This document shows positions 35,595-44,878 of a stretch of 64,000 bases of DNA, piece by piece; position 1 is the stretch's first letter, and each line of letters starts with the position of its first letter. The position numbers and the translations under genes were made by a program. The stretch lies in assembly GCA_028288765.1 (NCBI GenBank), contig JAQGHQ010000020.1, forward strand, positions 1-64,000, read 5' to 3'. The DNA comes from Gemmataceae bacterium. Its GTDB lineage: Bacteria; Planctomycetota; Planctomycetia; Gemmatales; Gemmataceae. The notes under the pieces were generated by a model. The model searched no databases. It was not told the DNA's origin and saw nothing but the letters and a program-made list of their open reading frames with translations.

Positions 35595-38500
35595 ATGCTC
35601 ACCCGCACCTTCGCCGTCGCGACCCTGTTCCTCGCCCTGCTCGGGGCCGCGCTGGCCCACCAACAGCCGGCCCCCGCCGACAAGGCGAAGGCGGCGCCCG
35701 CCACGCCCGAAGGGGAACTCGACCCCGTCGGCAAGCAGGCGGCCGCGCTGGAAGCCCAGCTCGCCAAGACGAGCAGCACCACCAAGGAGGGGGCCGAGCT
35801 GCTGCTCAAGCTGATCGACCTGTACCACGAGAACGGCCGGCCGTTCGGGCTGGTCCGGGCGGCCCAGTCGTTCGTCGCCTTGCACTCGACCCACCCCCGG
35901 CACAAGGAGGCGATGCTCAAGCTGATCGACGGGCTCCAGACGACCGGGCGGAACAAGGAACTCATCGCCACCGGCCGGCAGTTCCTGACCCGCCACCCGG
36001 CCGATCCGGCGTGTGCGGAGATCGAACGCTGGCTGGCCCGACTCCTCCGCCGGGCGAACGACGTCCCCGGCGCGGCCGCCGTCCAGGAGGCCCGCTGGAA
36101 GCGGCTCGGGCCCACCCCCGAAGGCCAGCGGGCCGGGCGGGACGCGATCCACCTCTACTTCTCGATCAACAACCCGGACTCGCTCGCGAAGGCCGCCGCC
36201 CTCGGCGAGGACATGCTCGACAAACTCCCGGCCGGCGGCCCGGCGACCATCGCGGGGTGGAACGCGGTCGACGCCCAGGAACGGCTGAGCCAGTGGGCCA
36301 AGGCCAACCTCGTCGCCACCAAGCTGCTCGCCAAGAGCCCGCCGGCCACGCCGTACCACCTCCAGTACCTGCACTACCGTGTCGCCGAGAACTACAACCG
36401 GCTCGGCCAGCGGACCAACGCCGCCGACAGCTGGCGGAAGGCGATGGCGGTGCCGAACACCCCGCCGCGGCCCGACCTGCACATGAGGCTGATCGAGGAG
36501 CTGGTCCACAACAACCCGAAGCCGGCCGAGTTCGAGCCGGTCGTGGCCCAGTACCTCGCGAAGTTCCCGAACCGGCCCGACCGGTTCGCCGCCCAGATCA
36601 GGCTCGCCGGGGTCTACGCCACAAACAAGAGCCCCGCGCAAGCGGAACAGGTCCTCGCCGCGGTGCTCCCGGTCGACTCCCGGTCGCACAGTGCCCACTC
36701 GGCGTACGCCCAGCTGTTCGGCACCGAGCCGGACATGAACGCCCGGAAAGCCCGGCTCGCCCAGGCCGAACAGACCTTGCGGGCCGCGATCGCCAAGAGC
36801 ACCCCCGCCAACGCCGTCACCCTGCGGTACTCGCTGGCCCTCGATCTCCTCCGGGACCGGGTTCAGAACATCCCGGCGGCGAAGGCAGTGGCCCAGGAGC
36901 TGGCCTACCAGTTCCCGTCGAACGACGGGTACACCGGCGGGGCGATCAACTGGCTGCTCGACTCGGCGGCCAACGACGCCGAATTCACCGCCGAGCTCGC
37001 CCGGGTGGTGGAGGCCCGGCGGAAGTTCCCGTGGATCACGACCTACCGCGGGACTCTCGCCGCCTGGGCCCAGGGCCGCCTGGCCAACAAGGACCTCGCC
37101 AAGCGTGCTCAGACCGTCCAGGGGGAGCTGGCCAAGGCCGACAAGGAGCCGGTGAACGCCGACTGGGTCGCGTACGAGACGGCCGCCGCCCCGAACGTGT
37201 GGTCCCGGCCTGCCGGCATCGCCCGCGCCAAGTTGCTCGACCCGGCCCGCGTCGCCGCCTACCCCGACCCGGTAGCCGCCGACCTGTTTTATCAGCAGCA
37301 GTACTACCTCCGGCACTACGCGCCGGACGCCGAGCGGGTGAAGTGCATCGACGTCTGCAAGGCGTGGGCCGCCCGGCTGCCGGCGTCGACGGACGCGGTC
37401 GCGAACTACCTGTCGTATGCGACCGACTTCGCCAAGCCCGAGGCGTTCCGCGACGCCGCCCCGCTCGTCCTGAAGCTGGACCCGCCCGCGATGAATACCG
37501 ACCTCACCCGCCGGCTGATGCAGGTCGCCGGGCACTTCAAGGACGTTGCCCTGGCCCAGCAGACGTGGGCCTGGACGAAGAAGATGTTCGACAAGCTCGG
37601 GTACGACAACGCCAACGCCTCCACGATCGGCGACGCCCTCGCCGCGCTGAACCTCAAGGCCGAGGCCAGGGAGTGCTGGGACCGGGCTCTGACCGGGAAC
37701 CCGGATTCCCAGGACTATCTCCAGAGCGCCGGCCGGCTGCTCGCCCTCCTTCCGGACGCCGAGAAGCCGAAGTTCCTCGACACCCTGCTCGCCAAGGAGA
37801 CCGGCTGGCAGTTCAGCTTCGCCGTGTCCCGGGCCGACTTCCTGATCAAGGCGAACGACGTCGACGGGGCCGCGAAACTGCTGATCCCCGCGGCCGACAA
37901 GGTCCGGGACCGACCGTTCGGCGGCCAGAGCCCCGACAACGACTGGAACATCCTCTACAACTGGGTCGGGGCCTACCGGGTCGACATGAAGGCCACCCCC
38001 GCCGACAAGCGGAAGCTGTACACCCTGGTCCGCGACCTGACCGTCGTGCGGGCCTCGATGGTCGCCCAGGCCGCCCTGCTCGAACTGGACGACGCCCCGG
38101 CCAAGCTGCCGCCGATGAAGCGGCTGCTCGCCCTGAGCGAGGCGTCGCAGTTCGGGGCCGGCGACGGGAGCGACTTCGACATGCTCACCCCGTACGTCCA
38201 GGCGGCGATGGGCCGGAAGGACTACCTCGGGGCCGCCACCCTCGTGAGCGGGATGATGGCCAACTTCCCCGGCCTCGACGACGGCCGGCGGAAGACCGGG
38301 CGGGAACTCCTCACCCAGGCGTACACCCGGCTCGGCGCCGCCGGCGGGGCGGTGATTGACGAGAAGAGCCCGATCGCCCCGCTCCTCTCCGCCGCCCTCC
38401 AGCTCCGGCTCGGCGACCAGAAACTCGCCTTCGAGACCTACCTCGCCAACAAGAAGCTGTTCGACGAGCACCGGGCCGAGGTCCCCGTCGACCTGCTCGT

Positions 38501-41500
38501 GTTCGTCTGCGAGACCCACATCGCGGCCGGCGGGGAGGAGAACCACGCCCGGGTCGAAGACGTCCTCCGGGCCTGGCTCATCAAGAACGCCGACATCAAG
38601 GAAGTCGACGAGGTCGAAAAAGCCCGCGTCCAGCTGCTCCTCGGCCGGAATTACTTCCGGGCGAAGCGGTACGACCTCGCCCGGGCCGAGTTCACCACCC
38701 TCCTGAACCGCTATCCGAAGACCGCGCAGGCGGTCGAGGCCGATTTCGGGATCGGCGAGACGTTCATGGAGCAGAAGGTGTACGACCAGGCCGAGCAGGC
38801 GTTCGAACGGCTGGCCGGCAGCCGGGACCGCGACGTGGTGATCCGGGCCGAATTCCTCCGCGGCGTGCTCGCCAGCCGGCGCGGCGACCGCGACGAGGCC
38901 CGGGCCATCTTCCGCGGCGTGCTCGAACGGGTGCCGAACATCGAGCTCGCCAACCAGGCGCTGTTCAACCTGTCCGAGGTGTACGGGGCCGAGCAGCGGT
39001 ACGTCGATCAGCTCGAACTGCTCCGGACGGTCGGCCGGCTCGGCCGGGCGAGCAAGCGGTACCACACCCCCGGCGAGCCGCTGTCCATCGTCGTGCAGGA
39101 CAGCGACCTCGGAGTCAGCCGCGGGCACAGCCGCATCCCGGTGCGGGTGACGACCGAGCCCGGCGGGGACGAGGAGACCATCTACCTGCTCTCCGGCGGG
39201 GCCGGCAAGGGGCTATTCCGGGCGGACCTGGAAACCCGCCTCGGGGCCGCGGCGAAGAACGACCGCGTCCTCCAGCTGACCGGCAAAGACATCATCCGCG
39301 TCGACTACCCGCCGGAGTTCAAGAAGGAGTTCAAGGACGCCCCGCTGCCCGACGCCGAGATCCGGATCGCGGCCGACGCGAAGCTCGACGTGGCGTCCGG
39401 CAAGATCGTGGACGAGGACGAGGAGACGTTCAGCAAGCGGCTGGAGCGGGAGGCCCGCGGCGAGGTCGGCGACGACATGCGGAAGGGCCTCGCCCGGCCG
39501 AAGGACCAGGTGAAACCCGGGAACGTGATCTACCTGCGGGTGAAGGACGCCGACCGCGACCTGACCGACCAGCCCGACAAGGTGTCGGTCAAGCTGACCG
39601 CCGCGAGCGGCGACCAGGTGACGGTGGTCCTGACCGAGACCGGCCCACACACCGGCATCTTCGAAGGGACGGCCAGGACCGGCGAGCTCCCGGCCGGGGC
39701 CCTGGCCACGAACACCGCGATCGACCACAGTCCGCTGATGGCGATCGACAAGGACCGCAAGACGGCCTGGCTGAGCGAGCCGGACGGGGCCACCCCGAAG
39801 GTCCTCAGCATCGACATGAAGGACCTGAAGCGGACCGACCGGGTGACGGTCTGGACGCCCGACCCGAAGCAGAACGCCCCGATCCGGATGACCCTGGAGG
39901 GGAGCGACGACGGCCGGCTCTGGTTCCGGCTCGCCGCCACCCACCCGGACCCGAAGGTCGTGCCGGTCGCGTTCGACGCCGGGCCGATGACGGCCCGCAT
40001 CTACGAGGCCGCCGACGCCACCGGGTTCACCACCTGGGACCAGGTGGTCGCGCTGACGAAGAACGCCAAGCCGACGACCGAGGGCAAGGCGATCGACCTG
40101 TTCTGGGCCCGCCAGCCCGACGAGAAGGCCAAGCGGCCGGTGACCGTGGTCTGGCACGGGAAGGTCGTCCAGCCGAGGGCAGGGGCCGTCCGGTTCGCGG
40201 CGGTCGGGGACAAGACCGCGGTCATGGTGGACGGCCGGCTCGAACTGCCGGTCGGGCCGGGCAACCGGCCCGCCGACGTGTACCTCGACGCCGGCACGCA
40301 CGCGGTCACGATCTTCGCCGCCGCCGGGGCGAACATGCCGACGCTGGAGGCCCGGTGGGCGCGGGAGGAGGCGACCACCGAGACGGTCGACGTGGTCCCG
40401 TTCCGCGAGTCCGATTTCGACCTCGGCCGGCCGGAGGCGAAGACCGCCGCGGCCCCGCGGCCGGTCGGTGAGGCGACCGCCGACAAGACCGGCACGTCCT
40501 GGGACTTCAAGTTCCCGCCGGTCGCCGTCCGGCACGTCCGGGCGGTGATCCACGAGTACCGCGGCGAGGCGGTCGCGGTCAACCACGTCGAGATCCGCGA
40601 CGGCGAGAAGAACGTCCTCCACATCCCGACGGAGGCCGACCTGCTCTCGCTCGCAACGAACGACGTGCTGGAGATCGCCGGCGGCGATGTGATCACGGCC
40701 ACCTACATCGACGACGTGAACACCACCGGCGGGTCGCGGCTGCTCGCCGCGAAGCTCACCGCCACCTACCACAACGCGACGATCGTCCCGATCGCCTACG
40801 ATTTCCTCAAGTACCCGAACGGGGAGGTCTACACGGTCCGCAAGGAGGTTCTGCGGATCGACCCGGGGGAGCGGGTCGTGATCGAGGTCACCGACTTCGA
40901 CCAGGACGTGACCGCCGGGCCGGACAAGATCAAGGTCCAGGTCTCGGTCAACGACGGCCCGCCGGTCGACCTGGAGGCGACGGAAACGCAGGAGAACAGC
41001 GGGACCTTCACCAAGGAGGTCGACACCTCCCCGACCCCGGCCGAGGGCAAGCTCGCCGTGAAGCCGGGCGACCGCCTCTTCCTCCGCTACGTCGACCAGC
41101 AGAACACGGTGCCCGGCCATCCCGCGATCCGCGAGGCGGTCGTGTACGTGAACGAGCCGACCCCCGGCCGGGTCCGGGTGATCGAGACCCGGGCGTCTCG
41201 GCCGACCGGCGCCCCCGCGGCCGACGCCCCGCAGATCCGCTACCTGCCGGGCGCGGCCGGCGACCCCGACCCCAAAGCCGTGGCCGGGGTGGCGTTCGAC
41301 GCCCCGTTCACGATCGAGGTGATCGACCGGGACGCGGCGAAGGACAGCCGGAGCAAGGTCGTCGTCAAGCTGAAGACCACCGGCGGGGCCGAGGTCGAGG
41401 TCGAGTGCGTGCTCGACGACCGCCGGCTCGGGACCGGCGTGTCCGACAAGCCCGGCACCGCCCTCCAGGAAGGTCGGTTCACCGGTCAGGTCATCATGCA

Positions 41501-42962
41501 GCTGGGCGGGAAGGAGACGGCGTCGCTCGTCCCCCTGACCGCGTCCATGCCCCGCGACCTGATCGGCGGGCCGGTCCTGCCGAAGGAGGAGGGGAACGAG
41601 GACGGGAAGGCCCGGGACAAGACGCTCATCACCCGGGTCCTCAACCTGACCGGGGCGGACACGGTCGAGGCGGCGTACACCGACGCCCAGCGGCCGGGCG
41701 GCACGGCCGCCCTGACCGCGACCGGCCGCCTGCTGACCGACGGCAAGCTGACCTGCACCGACTCCGAGTATCTGAAGGACGTGACCGCCGTCCACGTCGG
41801 CGAGCGGCTGTACCTGAAGGTGGTCGACGCCGACCTCGACCGGACCCCGGACCGGGACAAGGCGAAGGTCCGCATCCGGACCAAGCGGGGCGAGGACGAA
41901 ACGGTCGAGCTGGTGGAGACCCTGTCGCACAGCGGGGTGTTCACCGGGTCGGTGCTGCTCAAGGCTGCCGAGAAGCCGACCCCCGGGAACCTGAAGCCGG
42001 AAACGCCCGAGATCGAGTGTTACTTCGGCGACACGATCGAGGCCGTCTACGTGGACGAGCGGGCCGCGAGCGCGGCCGACGGCAAGCTCGAGTCGACGGT
42101 CACGGTCGCGGTGGTGATCGGGACTGATGGCAAGCTCCAGGCGTTCAGCAAGGCGTTCGGCGACGAGGCCCTGGCGGTCGAGACGCAGTTCCACATCGCC
42201 GAGAGCCACTTCGAGCTGTTCAAGAGCCACAAGGGGCTCGGCCGGGAGGCCGAGGCCAGGGCCGACCTGGAGGCCGGCCGGCGGGTGCTCCGGGAGGTGA
42301 TGGAGGACTACCCGAACCCGAAGTACACCCCGCGGGTGTCGTACCTGCTCGGCCAGTTCGCTCAAGAGCTCAAGCAGTACGGGGAGGCGGTCCAGGCGTA
42401 CCAGACGATCGTCAAGCAGTACCCCGACCACCCGCTTGCCCCGGACGCGCAGTTCAAGCTGGCCCAGAGCTACGAGGAGGCCGGCGAGTTCAACCAGGCC
42501 CTGGAGGCGTACGTCACCCTGGCCGCCACGTACCCGAAGAACCCGCTGATCGCGAACGTGATGGTCCGGATCAGCGAGCACTTCTACAAGGGGGAGAATT
42601 TCAAGGTGGCGGCCCAGGTGGGCGAGAAGTTCCTGGAGAAGTTCGAGGGCCACAAGTGGGGCCCGAAGATGGCGTTCCGGGTCGGCCAGTGCTACTTCAA
42701 GGACAAGCAGTACGGCAAGGCGGCCGAGATGTTCGACAAATTCGTCAAGCAGTTCCGCGACGACCCGCTCGGCCCGGACGCGATGTTCTGGGCCGGGGAG
42801 AGCTACCGGACGGCCGGGAACATGAAGAAGGCGTTCGAGAGCTACAACAAGTGCCGGTGGGACTTCCCGGCGAGCGAGGCGGCCAAGTACGCCCGCGGCC
42901 GGCTGGCCCTGCCCGAGATGCTCCGGCAGTTCGAGGAGGCCTCGAACCTGGAGAACAAGTAG
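35595..42962 (+). CDS. Giant exported TPR and beta-repeat scaffold protein
   Basis: 2,455 residues from the ATG at 35595; an upstream in-frame start would read through the inverted repeat. A signal peptide (about 1-22) is followed by TPR-like helices for about 1,100 residues. A beta region then has Asp-rich repeats near 1166, 1315 (VKDADRDLTDQPDKV), 1763 (EVTDFDQDVTAGPDKI), 1908 and 2075 (KVVDADLDRTPDRDKA), each ending in a 'sGxFtG' turn. A discoidin-like segment (about 1372-1465) and PA14-like segment (about 1495-1595) sit between them. More TPRs follow at 2185-2435. Just upstream of ExbB/ExbD, it is probably the periplasmic body driven by, or anchored to, that motor. Confidence 0.85.
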   Translation: MLTRTFAVATLFLALLGAALAHQQPAPADKAKAAPATPEGELDPVGKQAAALEAQLAKTSSTTKEGAELLLKLIDLYHENGRPFGLVRAAQSFVALHSTHPRHKEAMLKLIDGLQTTGRNKELIATGRQFLTRHPADPACAEIERWLARLLRRANDVPGAAAVQEARWKRLGPTPEGQRAGRDAIHLYFSINNPDSLAKAAALGEDMLDKLPAGGPATIAGWNAVDAQERLSQWAKANLVATKLLAKSPPATPYHLQYLHYRVAENYNRLGQRTNAADSWRKAMAVPNTPPRPDLHMRLIEELVHNNPKPAEFEPVVAQYLAKFPNRPDRFAAQIRLAGVYATNKSPAQAEQVLAAVLPVDSRSHSAHSAYAQLFGTEPDMNARKARLAQAEQTLRAAIAKSTPANAVTLRYSLALDLLRDRVQNIPAAKAVAQELAYQFPSNDGYTGGAINWLLDSAANDAEFTAELARVVEARRKFPWITTYRGTLAAWAQGRLANKDLAKRAQTVQGELAKADKEPVNADWVAYETAAAPNVWSRPAGIARAKLLDPARVAAYPDPVAADLFYQQQYYLRHYAPDAERVKCIDVCKAWAARLPASTDAVANYLSYATDFAKPEAFRDAAPLVLKLDPPAMNTDLTRRLMQVAGHFKDVALAQQTWAWTKKMFDKLGYDNANASTIGDALAALNLKAEARECWDRALTGNPDSQDYLQSAGRLLALLPDAEKPKFLDTLLAKETGWQFSFAVSRADFLIKANDVDGAAKLLIPAADKVRDRPFGGQSPDNDWNILYNWVGAYRVDMKATPADKRKLYTLVRDLTVVRASMVAQAALLELDDAPAKLPPMKRLLALSEASQFGAGDGSDFDMLTPYVQAAMGRKDYLGAATLVSGMMANFPGLDDGRRKTGRELLTQAYTRLGAAGGAVIDEKSPIAPLLSAALQLRLGDQKLAFETYLANKKLFDEHRAEVPVDLLVFVCETHIAAGGEENHARVEDVLRAWLIKNADIKEVDEVEKARVQLLLGRNYFRAKRYDLARAEFTTLLNRYPKTAQAVEADFGIGETFMEQKVYDQAEQAFERLAGSRDRDVVIRAEFLRGVLASRRGDRDEARAIFRGVLERVPNIELANQALFNLSEVYGAEQRYVDQLELLRTVGRLGRASKRYHTPGEPLSIVVQDSDLGVSRGHSRIPVRVTTEPGGDEETIYLLSGGAGKGLFRADLETRLGAAAKNDRVLQLTGKDIIRVDYPPEFKKEFKDAPLPDAEIRIAADAKLDVASGKIVDEDEETFSKRLEREARGEVGDDMRKGLARPKDQVKPGNVIYLRVKDADRDLTDQPDKVSVKLTAASGDQVTVVLTETGPHTGIFEGTARTGELPAGALATNTAIDHSPLMAIDKDRKTAWLSEPDGATPKVLSIDMKDLKRTDRVTVWTPDPKQNAPIRMTLEGSDDGRLWFRLAATHPDPKVVPVAFDAGPMTARIYEAADATGFTTWDQVVALTKNAKPTTEGKAIDLFWARQPDEKAKRPVTVVWHGKVVQPRAGAVRFAAVGDKTAVMVDGRLELPVGPGNRPADVYLDAGTHAVTIFAAAGANMPTLEARWAREEATTETVDVVPFRESDFDLGRPEAKTAAAPRPVGEATADKTGTSWDFKFPPVAVRHVRAVIHEYRGEAVAVNHVEIRDGEKNVLHIPTEADLLSLATNDVLEIAGGDVITATYIDDVNTTGGSRLLAAKLTATYHNATIVPIAYDFLKYPNGEVYTVRKEVLRIDPGERVVIEVTDFDQDVTAGPDKIKVQVSVNDGPPVDLEATETQENSGTFTKEVDTSPTPAEGKLAVKPGDRLFLRYVDQQNTVPGHPAIREAVVYVNEPTPGRVRVIETRASRPTGAPAADAPQIRYLPGAAGDPDPKAVAGVAFDAPFTIEVIDRDAAKDSRSKVVVKLKTTGGAEVEVECVLDDRRLGTGVSDKPGTALQEGRFTGQVIMQLGGKETASLVPLTASMPRDLIGGPVLPKEEGNEDGKARDKTLITRVLNLTGADTVEAAYTDAQRPGGTAALTATGRLLTDGKLTCTDSEYLKDVTAVHVGERLYLKVVDADLDRTPDRDKAKVRIRTKRGEDETVELVETLSHSGVFTGSVLLKAAEKPTPGNLKPETPEIECYFGDTIEAVYVDERAASAADGKLESTVTVAVVIGTDGKLQAFSKAFGDEALAVETQFHIAESHFELFKSHKGLGREAEARADLEAGRRVLREVMEDYPNPKYTPRVSYLLGQFAQELKQYGEAVQAYQTIVKQYPDHPLAPDAQFKLAQSYEEAGEFNQALEAYVTLAATYPKNPLIANVMVRISEHFYKGENFKVAAQVGEKFLEKFEGHKWGPKMAFRVGQCYFKDKQYGKAAEMFDKFVKQFRDDPLGPDAMFWAGESYRTAGNMKKAFESYNKCRWDFPASEAAKYARGRLALPEMLRQFEEASNLENK

Positions 42963-42982
42963 TACAGACCCGCCCAGTCAGC

Positions 42983-43017
42983 CCGGGGCGTTGCTCCGGG
43001 CGGGGGCAACGCCCCGG
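42983..43017 (+). terminator. Hairpin between giant TPR gene and exbB
   Basis: Stem CCGGGGCGTTGC/GCAACGCCCCGG with an 11-base loop, followed by ATTCTTTG. It may attenuate transcription into exbB, but it also matches the repeat family at 31780-32022 and 47050-47156, so a repeat origin is equally likely. Confidence 0.5.
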
Positions 43018-43071
43018 ATTCTTTGACGCCGGACTACCCCGACAACCCCGCCCGACCCGCCGGATTTCTTC

Positions 43072-43833
43072 ATGTTGACGCTTTTCTCACAAGCCGGGAT
43101 TTGGCACGAGCTGCTCCACTCCGGGGCCATGAAGTACATGCTCGAGGGCGGCTACTTCATGTGGCCGATTTTGTTATTGGCCGTCATCGGGTTGGCCGTG
43201 GTTATTGAGCGGTTCCGTAGCCTTCGGCTGATTGCGACCGACGGCCAGGCCCTCCGGGCCCAAGTCCTCGAGCTGCTCCACGAAGACAAAGTCGAGGAGG
43301 CGGTCGCCTTGTGCGCGCGGTCGCGCGGTCCGGTCCCGGCGATCCTCGCCGTCGGGCTGCACCGGTATGAGGTCCTCCGCAAGCTGAAATACGACCCGGC
43401 GCGGATCGAGGAGCAGGTGGTGAAGTCGATGGACGACTACGGGGTCCACATCACCGCCGCCCTGGAAAAGAACCTGCCGGTCCTGTCCACCGTCGCGACC
43501 GTCGCCCCGATGCTCGGGTCGCTCGGCACGGTGGTCGGGATGGTGGTGTTGTTTCAGGACATCGAGACGCAGTTCGGGATGGGCAACATCATCAAGATCG
43601 CGGCGGCCGGCATCAAAATCAAGCTGATCGTCACGGTCTGGGGGTTGATGGTCGGTATCCCGGCGTACGTCTTCTTCAACTACTTCACGACCGTGGTCAA
43701 CCGGTACATTCTGGAGGCCGAGGAGACCGCCTCCCAGCTGATCGAAGCCCTGACCCTCCGACTCGCTACCGCCCCCGGGACGGACAGCCACGCGATTCGG
43801 CCGACCCCAGCCCCGGCAGGAGGGCCCTCCTGA
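43072..43833 (+). CDS. MotA/TolQ/ExbB proton-channel family protein
   Basis: 253 residues. Three membrane helices at about 29-47, 135-160 and 184-206. The family motif VAPMLGSLGTVVGMVVLF is in the second and a typical cytosolic loop follows the first. This family forms the pentameric proton channel that drives ExbD/TolR to energise outer-membrane or envelope work. Its stop overlaps the start of the first exbD by one base (TGATG), so they are coupled. The neighbouring giant periplasmic TPR proteins suggest the work is envelope related. No tonB or tolA is present nearby. Confidence 0.92.
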   Translation: MLTLFSQAGIWHELLHSGAMKYMLEGGYFMWPILLLAVIGLAVVIERFRSLRLIATDGQALRAQVLELLHEDKVEEAVALCARSRGPVPAILAVGLHRYEVLRKLKYDPARIEEQVVKSMDDYGVHITAALEKNLPVLSTVATVAPMLGSLGTVVGMVVLFQDIETQFGMGNIIKIAAAGIKIKLIVTVWGLMVGIPAYVFFNYFTTVVNRYILEAEETASQLIEALTLRLATAPGTDSHAIRPTPAPAGGPS

Positions 43834-44270
43834 TGGCCGCCGGACCCACCGGAGGGAGCGGGGGGGCGCAAACCGCCTGGGTGCTCAATCTGCTCACCGA
43901 CCTGGCATTCAACCTGCTGATCTTCTTCGTGGTTTGCGCGTCGAACGAGCCCGACACCAAGGGCCGCCCGCAGCAGGTCCCGAGCGCGGACAAGGAGAAG
44001 GCCAACGAGCAGAAGCCCCAGAACATCGAGGTAACGATCACCCGGACGACGGTGGCGGTGAACAAAGAGGAAGTGCCGCTCGCGGGGTTGACGGCCAACC
44101 TACAGGGCAAACTCGCCGGGAAGAATAAGCCCGAGGACCGAATCGTGGTAGTCAAAAGCGCGACGGACACCCCCTACAGCCAGTGGATCCTGGTGACCGG
44201 CCGCATCGAACAGGCGGGCGGGGTGATCACACTGGAACTGGAAGAAGAGAAGGAAGTCCGGGTGAAGTGA
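43833..44270 (+). CDS. ExbD/TolR family protein 1
   Basis: 145 residues. One N-terminal membrane helix with the conserved proton-carrying acid Asp23 in NLLTDLAFNLLIFFVV, then a periplasmic domain ending in a charged 'LELEEEKEVRVK' tail. Starts within the exbB stop codon. ExbD/TolR dimers sit inside the ExbB/TolQ pentamer. Two different ExbD paralogues follow one ExbB here, which suggests a heterodimer or alternative partners. Confidence 0.88.
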   Translation: MAAGPTGGSGGAQTAWVLNLLTDLAFNLLIFFVVCASNEPDTKGRPQQVPSADKEKANEQKPQNIEVTITRTTVAVNKEEVPLAGLTANLQGKLAGKNKPEDRIVVVKSATDTPYSQWILVTGRIEQAGGVITLELEEEKEVRVK

Positions 44271-44399
44271 CAGAGGGATTCTGTTCCCGGACCGCGGCGT
44301 CCCGCCCGCCTCTCGGGCTGAGGATCGAAGAGCGGCCAGGTCGGCCGCGGTCCACAGAGACCACCAAGATCAAGGTGGATTCGGTAACCGAGACGTGCG

Positions 44400-44810
44400 A
44401 TGAAGTTCAAGCGGCGTAAACTCGAGATCACCCCCCCGTACGTGTCGATGGCCGACATCGCGTTCAACCTCGTCCTGTTCTTTTTGATCATGGCCAAGAC
44501 CCAGGACAACAGCGATCTCGAGTGGGAGCCGGCGAAGGACACCGGCGCCAAGACGATCCAGAACGCCAAGGTTTCCATCACGGTCGACAAGCACGGCAAA
44601 ACATACCTGAACAACAGCCGGGAGCCGGTCGGCCAGCGCGATCTGGCCGACCGGGTGACGCAAGAGCTCGGAGATAAGCCTCCACCAGACCGCATCGTCC
44701 TGTTGAAAATCCACAAGGATACACTCGCCTCCACATTCCAGCCGATCATGGAAGCGGTCAGCCAGGCCGGCGGCGAGGTGGTCCATGTGATCGAGGAAGA
44801 ACGGCCCTGA
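44400..44810 (+). CDS. ExbD/TolR family protein 2
   Basis: 136 residues. The short basic N-terminus MKFKRRKLEI is followed by a membrane helix with Asp19 in SMADIAFNLVLFFLIM, the conserved ExbD acid, then a periplasmic domain with 'ITVDKHGKTYLNN' and 'IVLLKIHKDT'. It follows ExbD 1 after 129 bases. It retains the ExbD core more faithfully than the first paralogue. Confidence 0.9.
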   Translation: MKFKRRKLEITPPYVSMADIAFNLVLFFLIMAKTQDNSDLEWEPAKDTGAKTIQNAKVSITVDKHGKTYLNNSREPVGQRDLADRVTQELGDKPPPDRIVLLKIHKDTLASTFQPIMEAVSQAGGEVVHVIEEERP

Positions 44811-44819
44811 CAACAGTTC

Positions 44820-44861
44820 GACCTCTGACTCCTGACCTCTGACTCCTGACCTCTGACCTCT
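44820..44861. repeat. Six tandem heptads GACCTCT/GACTCCT
   Basis: Six seven-base units alternate GACCTCT, GACTCCT, GACCTCT, GACTCCT, GACCTCT, GACCTCT immediately before the ribosome-binding site of the DUF1549 gene. The seven-base period matches other repeats in the window. Confidence 0.85.
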
Positions 44862-44878
44862 GGCGAGGAGGGAACGCG

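Noticed and set aside
35574-39128. A 1,184-codon leftward open frame opposite the giant TPR gene, and another at 39213-42653
   Set aside because: Low-complexity Val/Gly/Arg/Leu composition with no recognisable domain; the plus strand encodes a signal peptide, TPRs and repeated modules. Antisense artefacts of third-position G/C bias.
44471-44810. Second exbD as a decayed duplicate of the first
   Set aside because: It has the conserved membrane Asp and a full-length periplasmic domain, and the two proteins differ throughout, so they are distinct paralogues.
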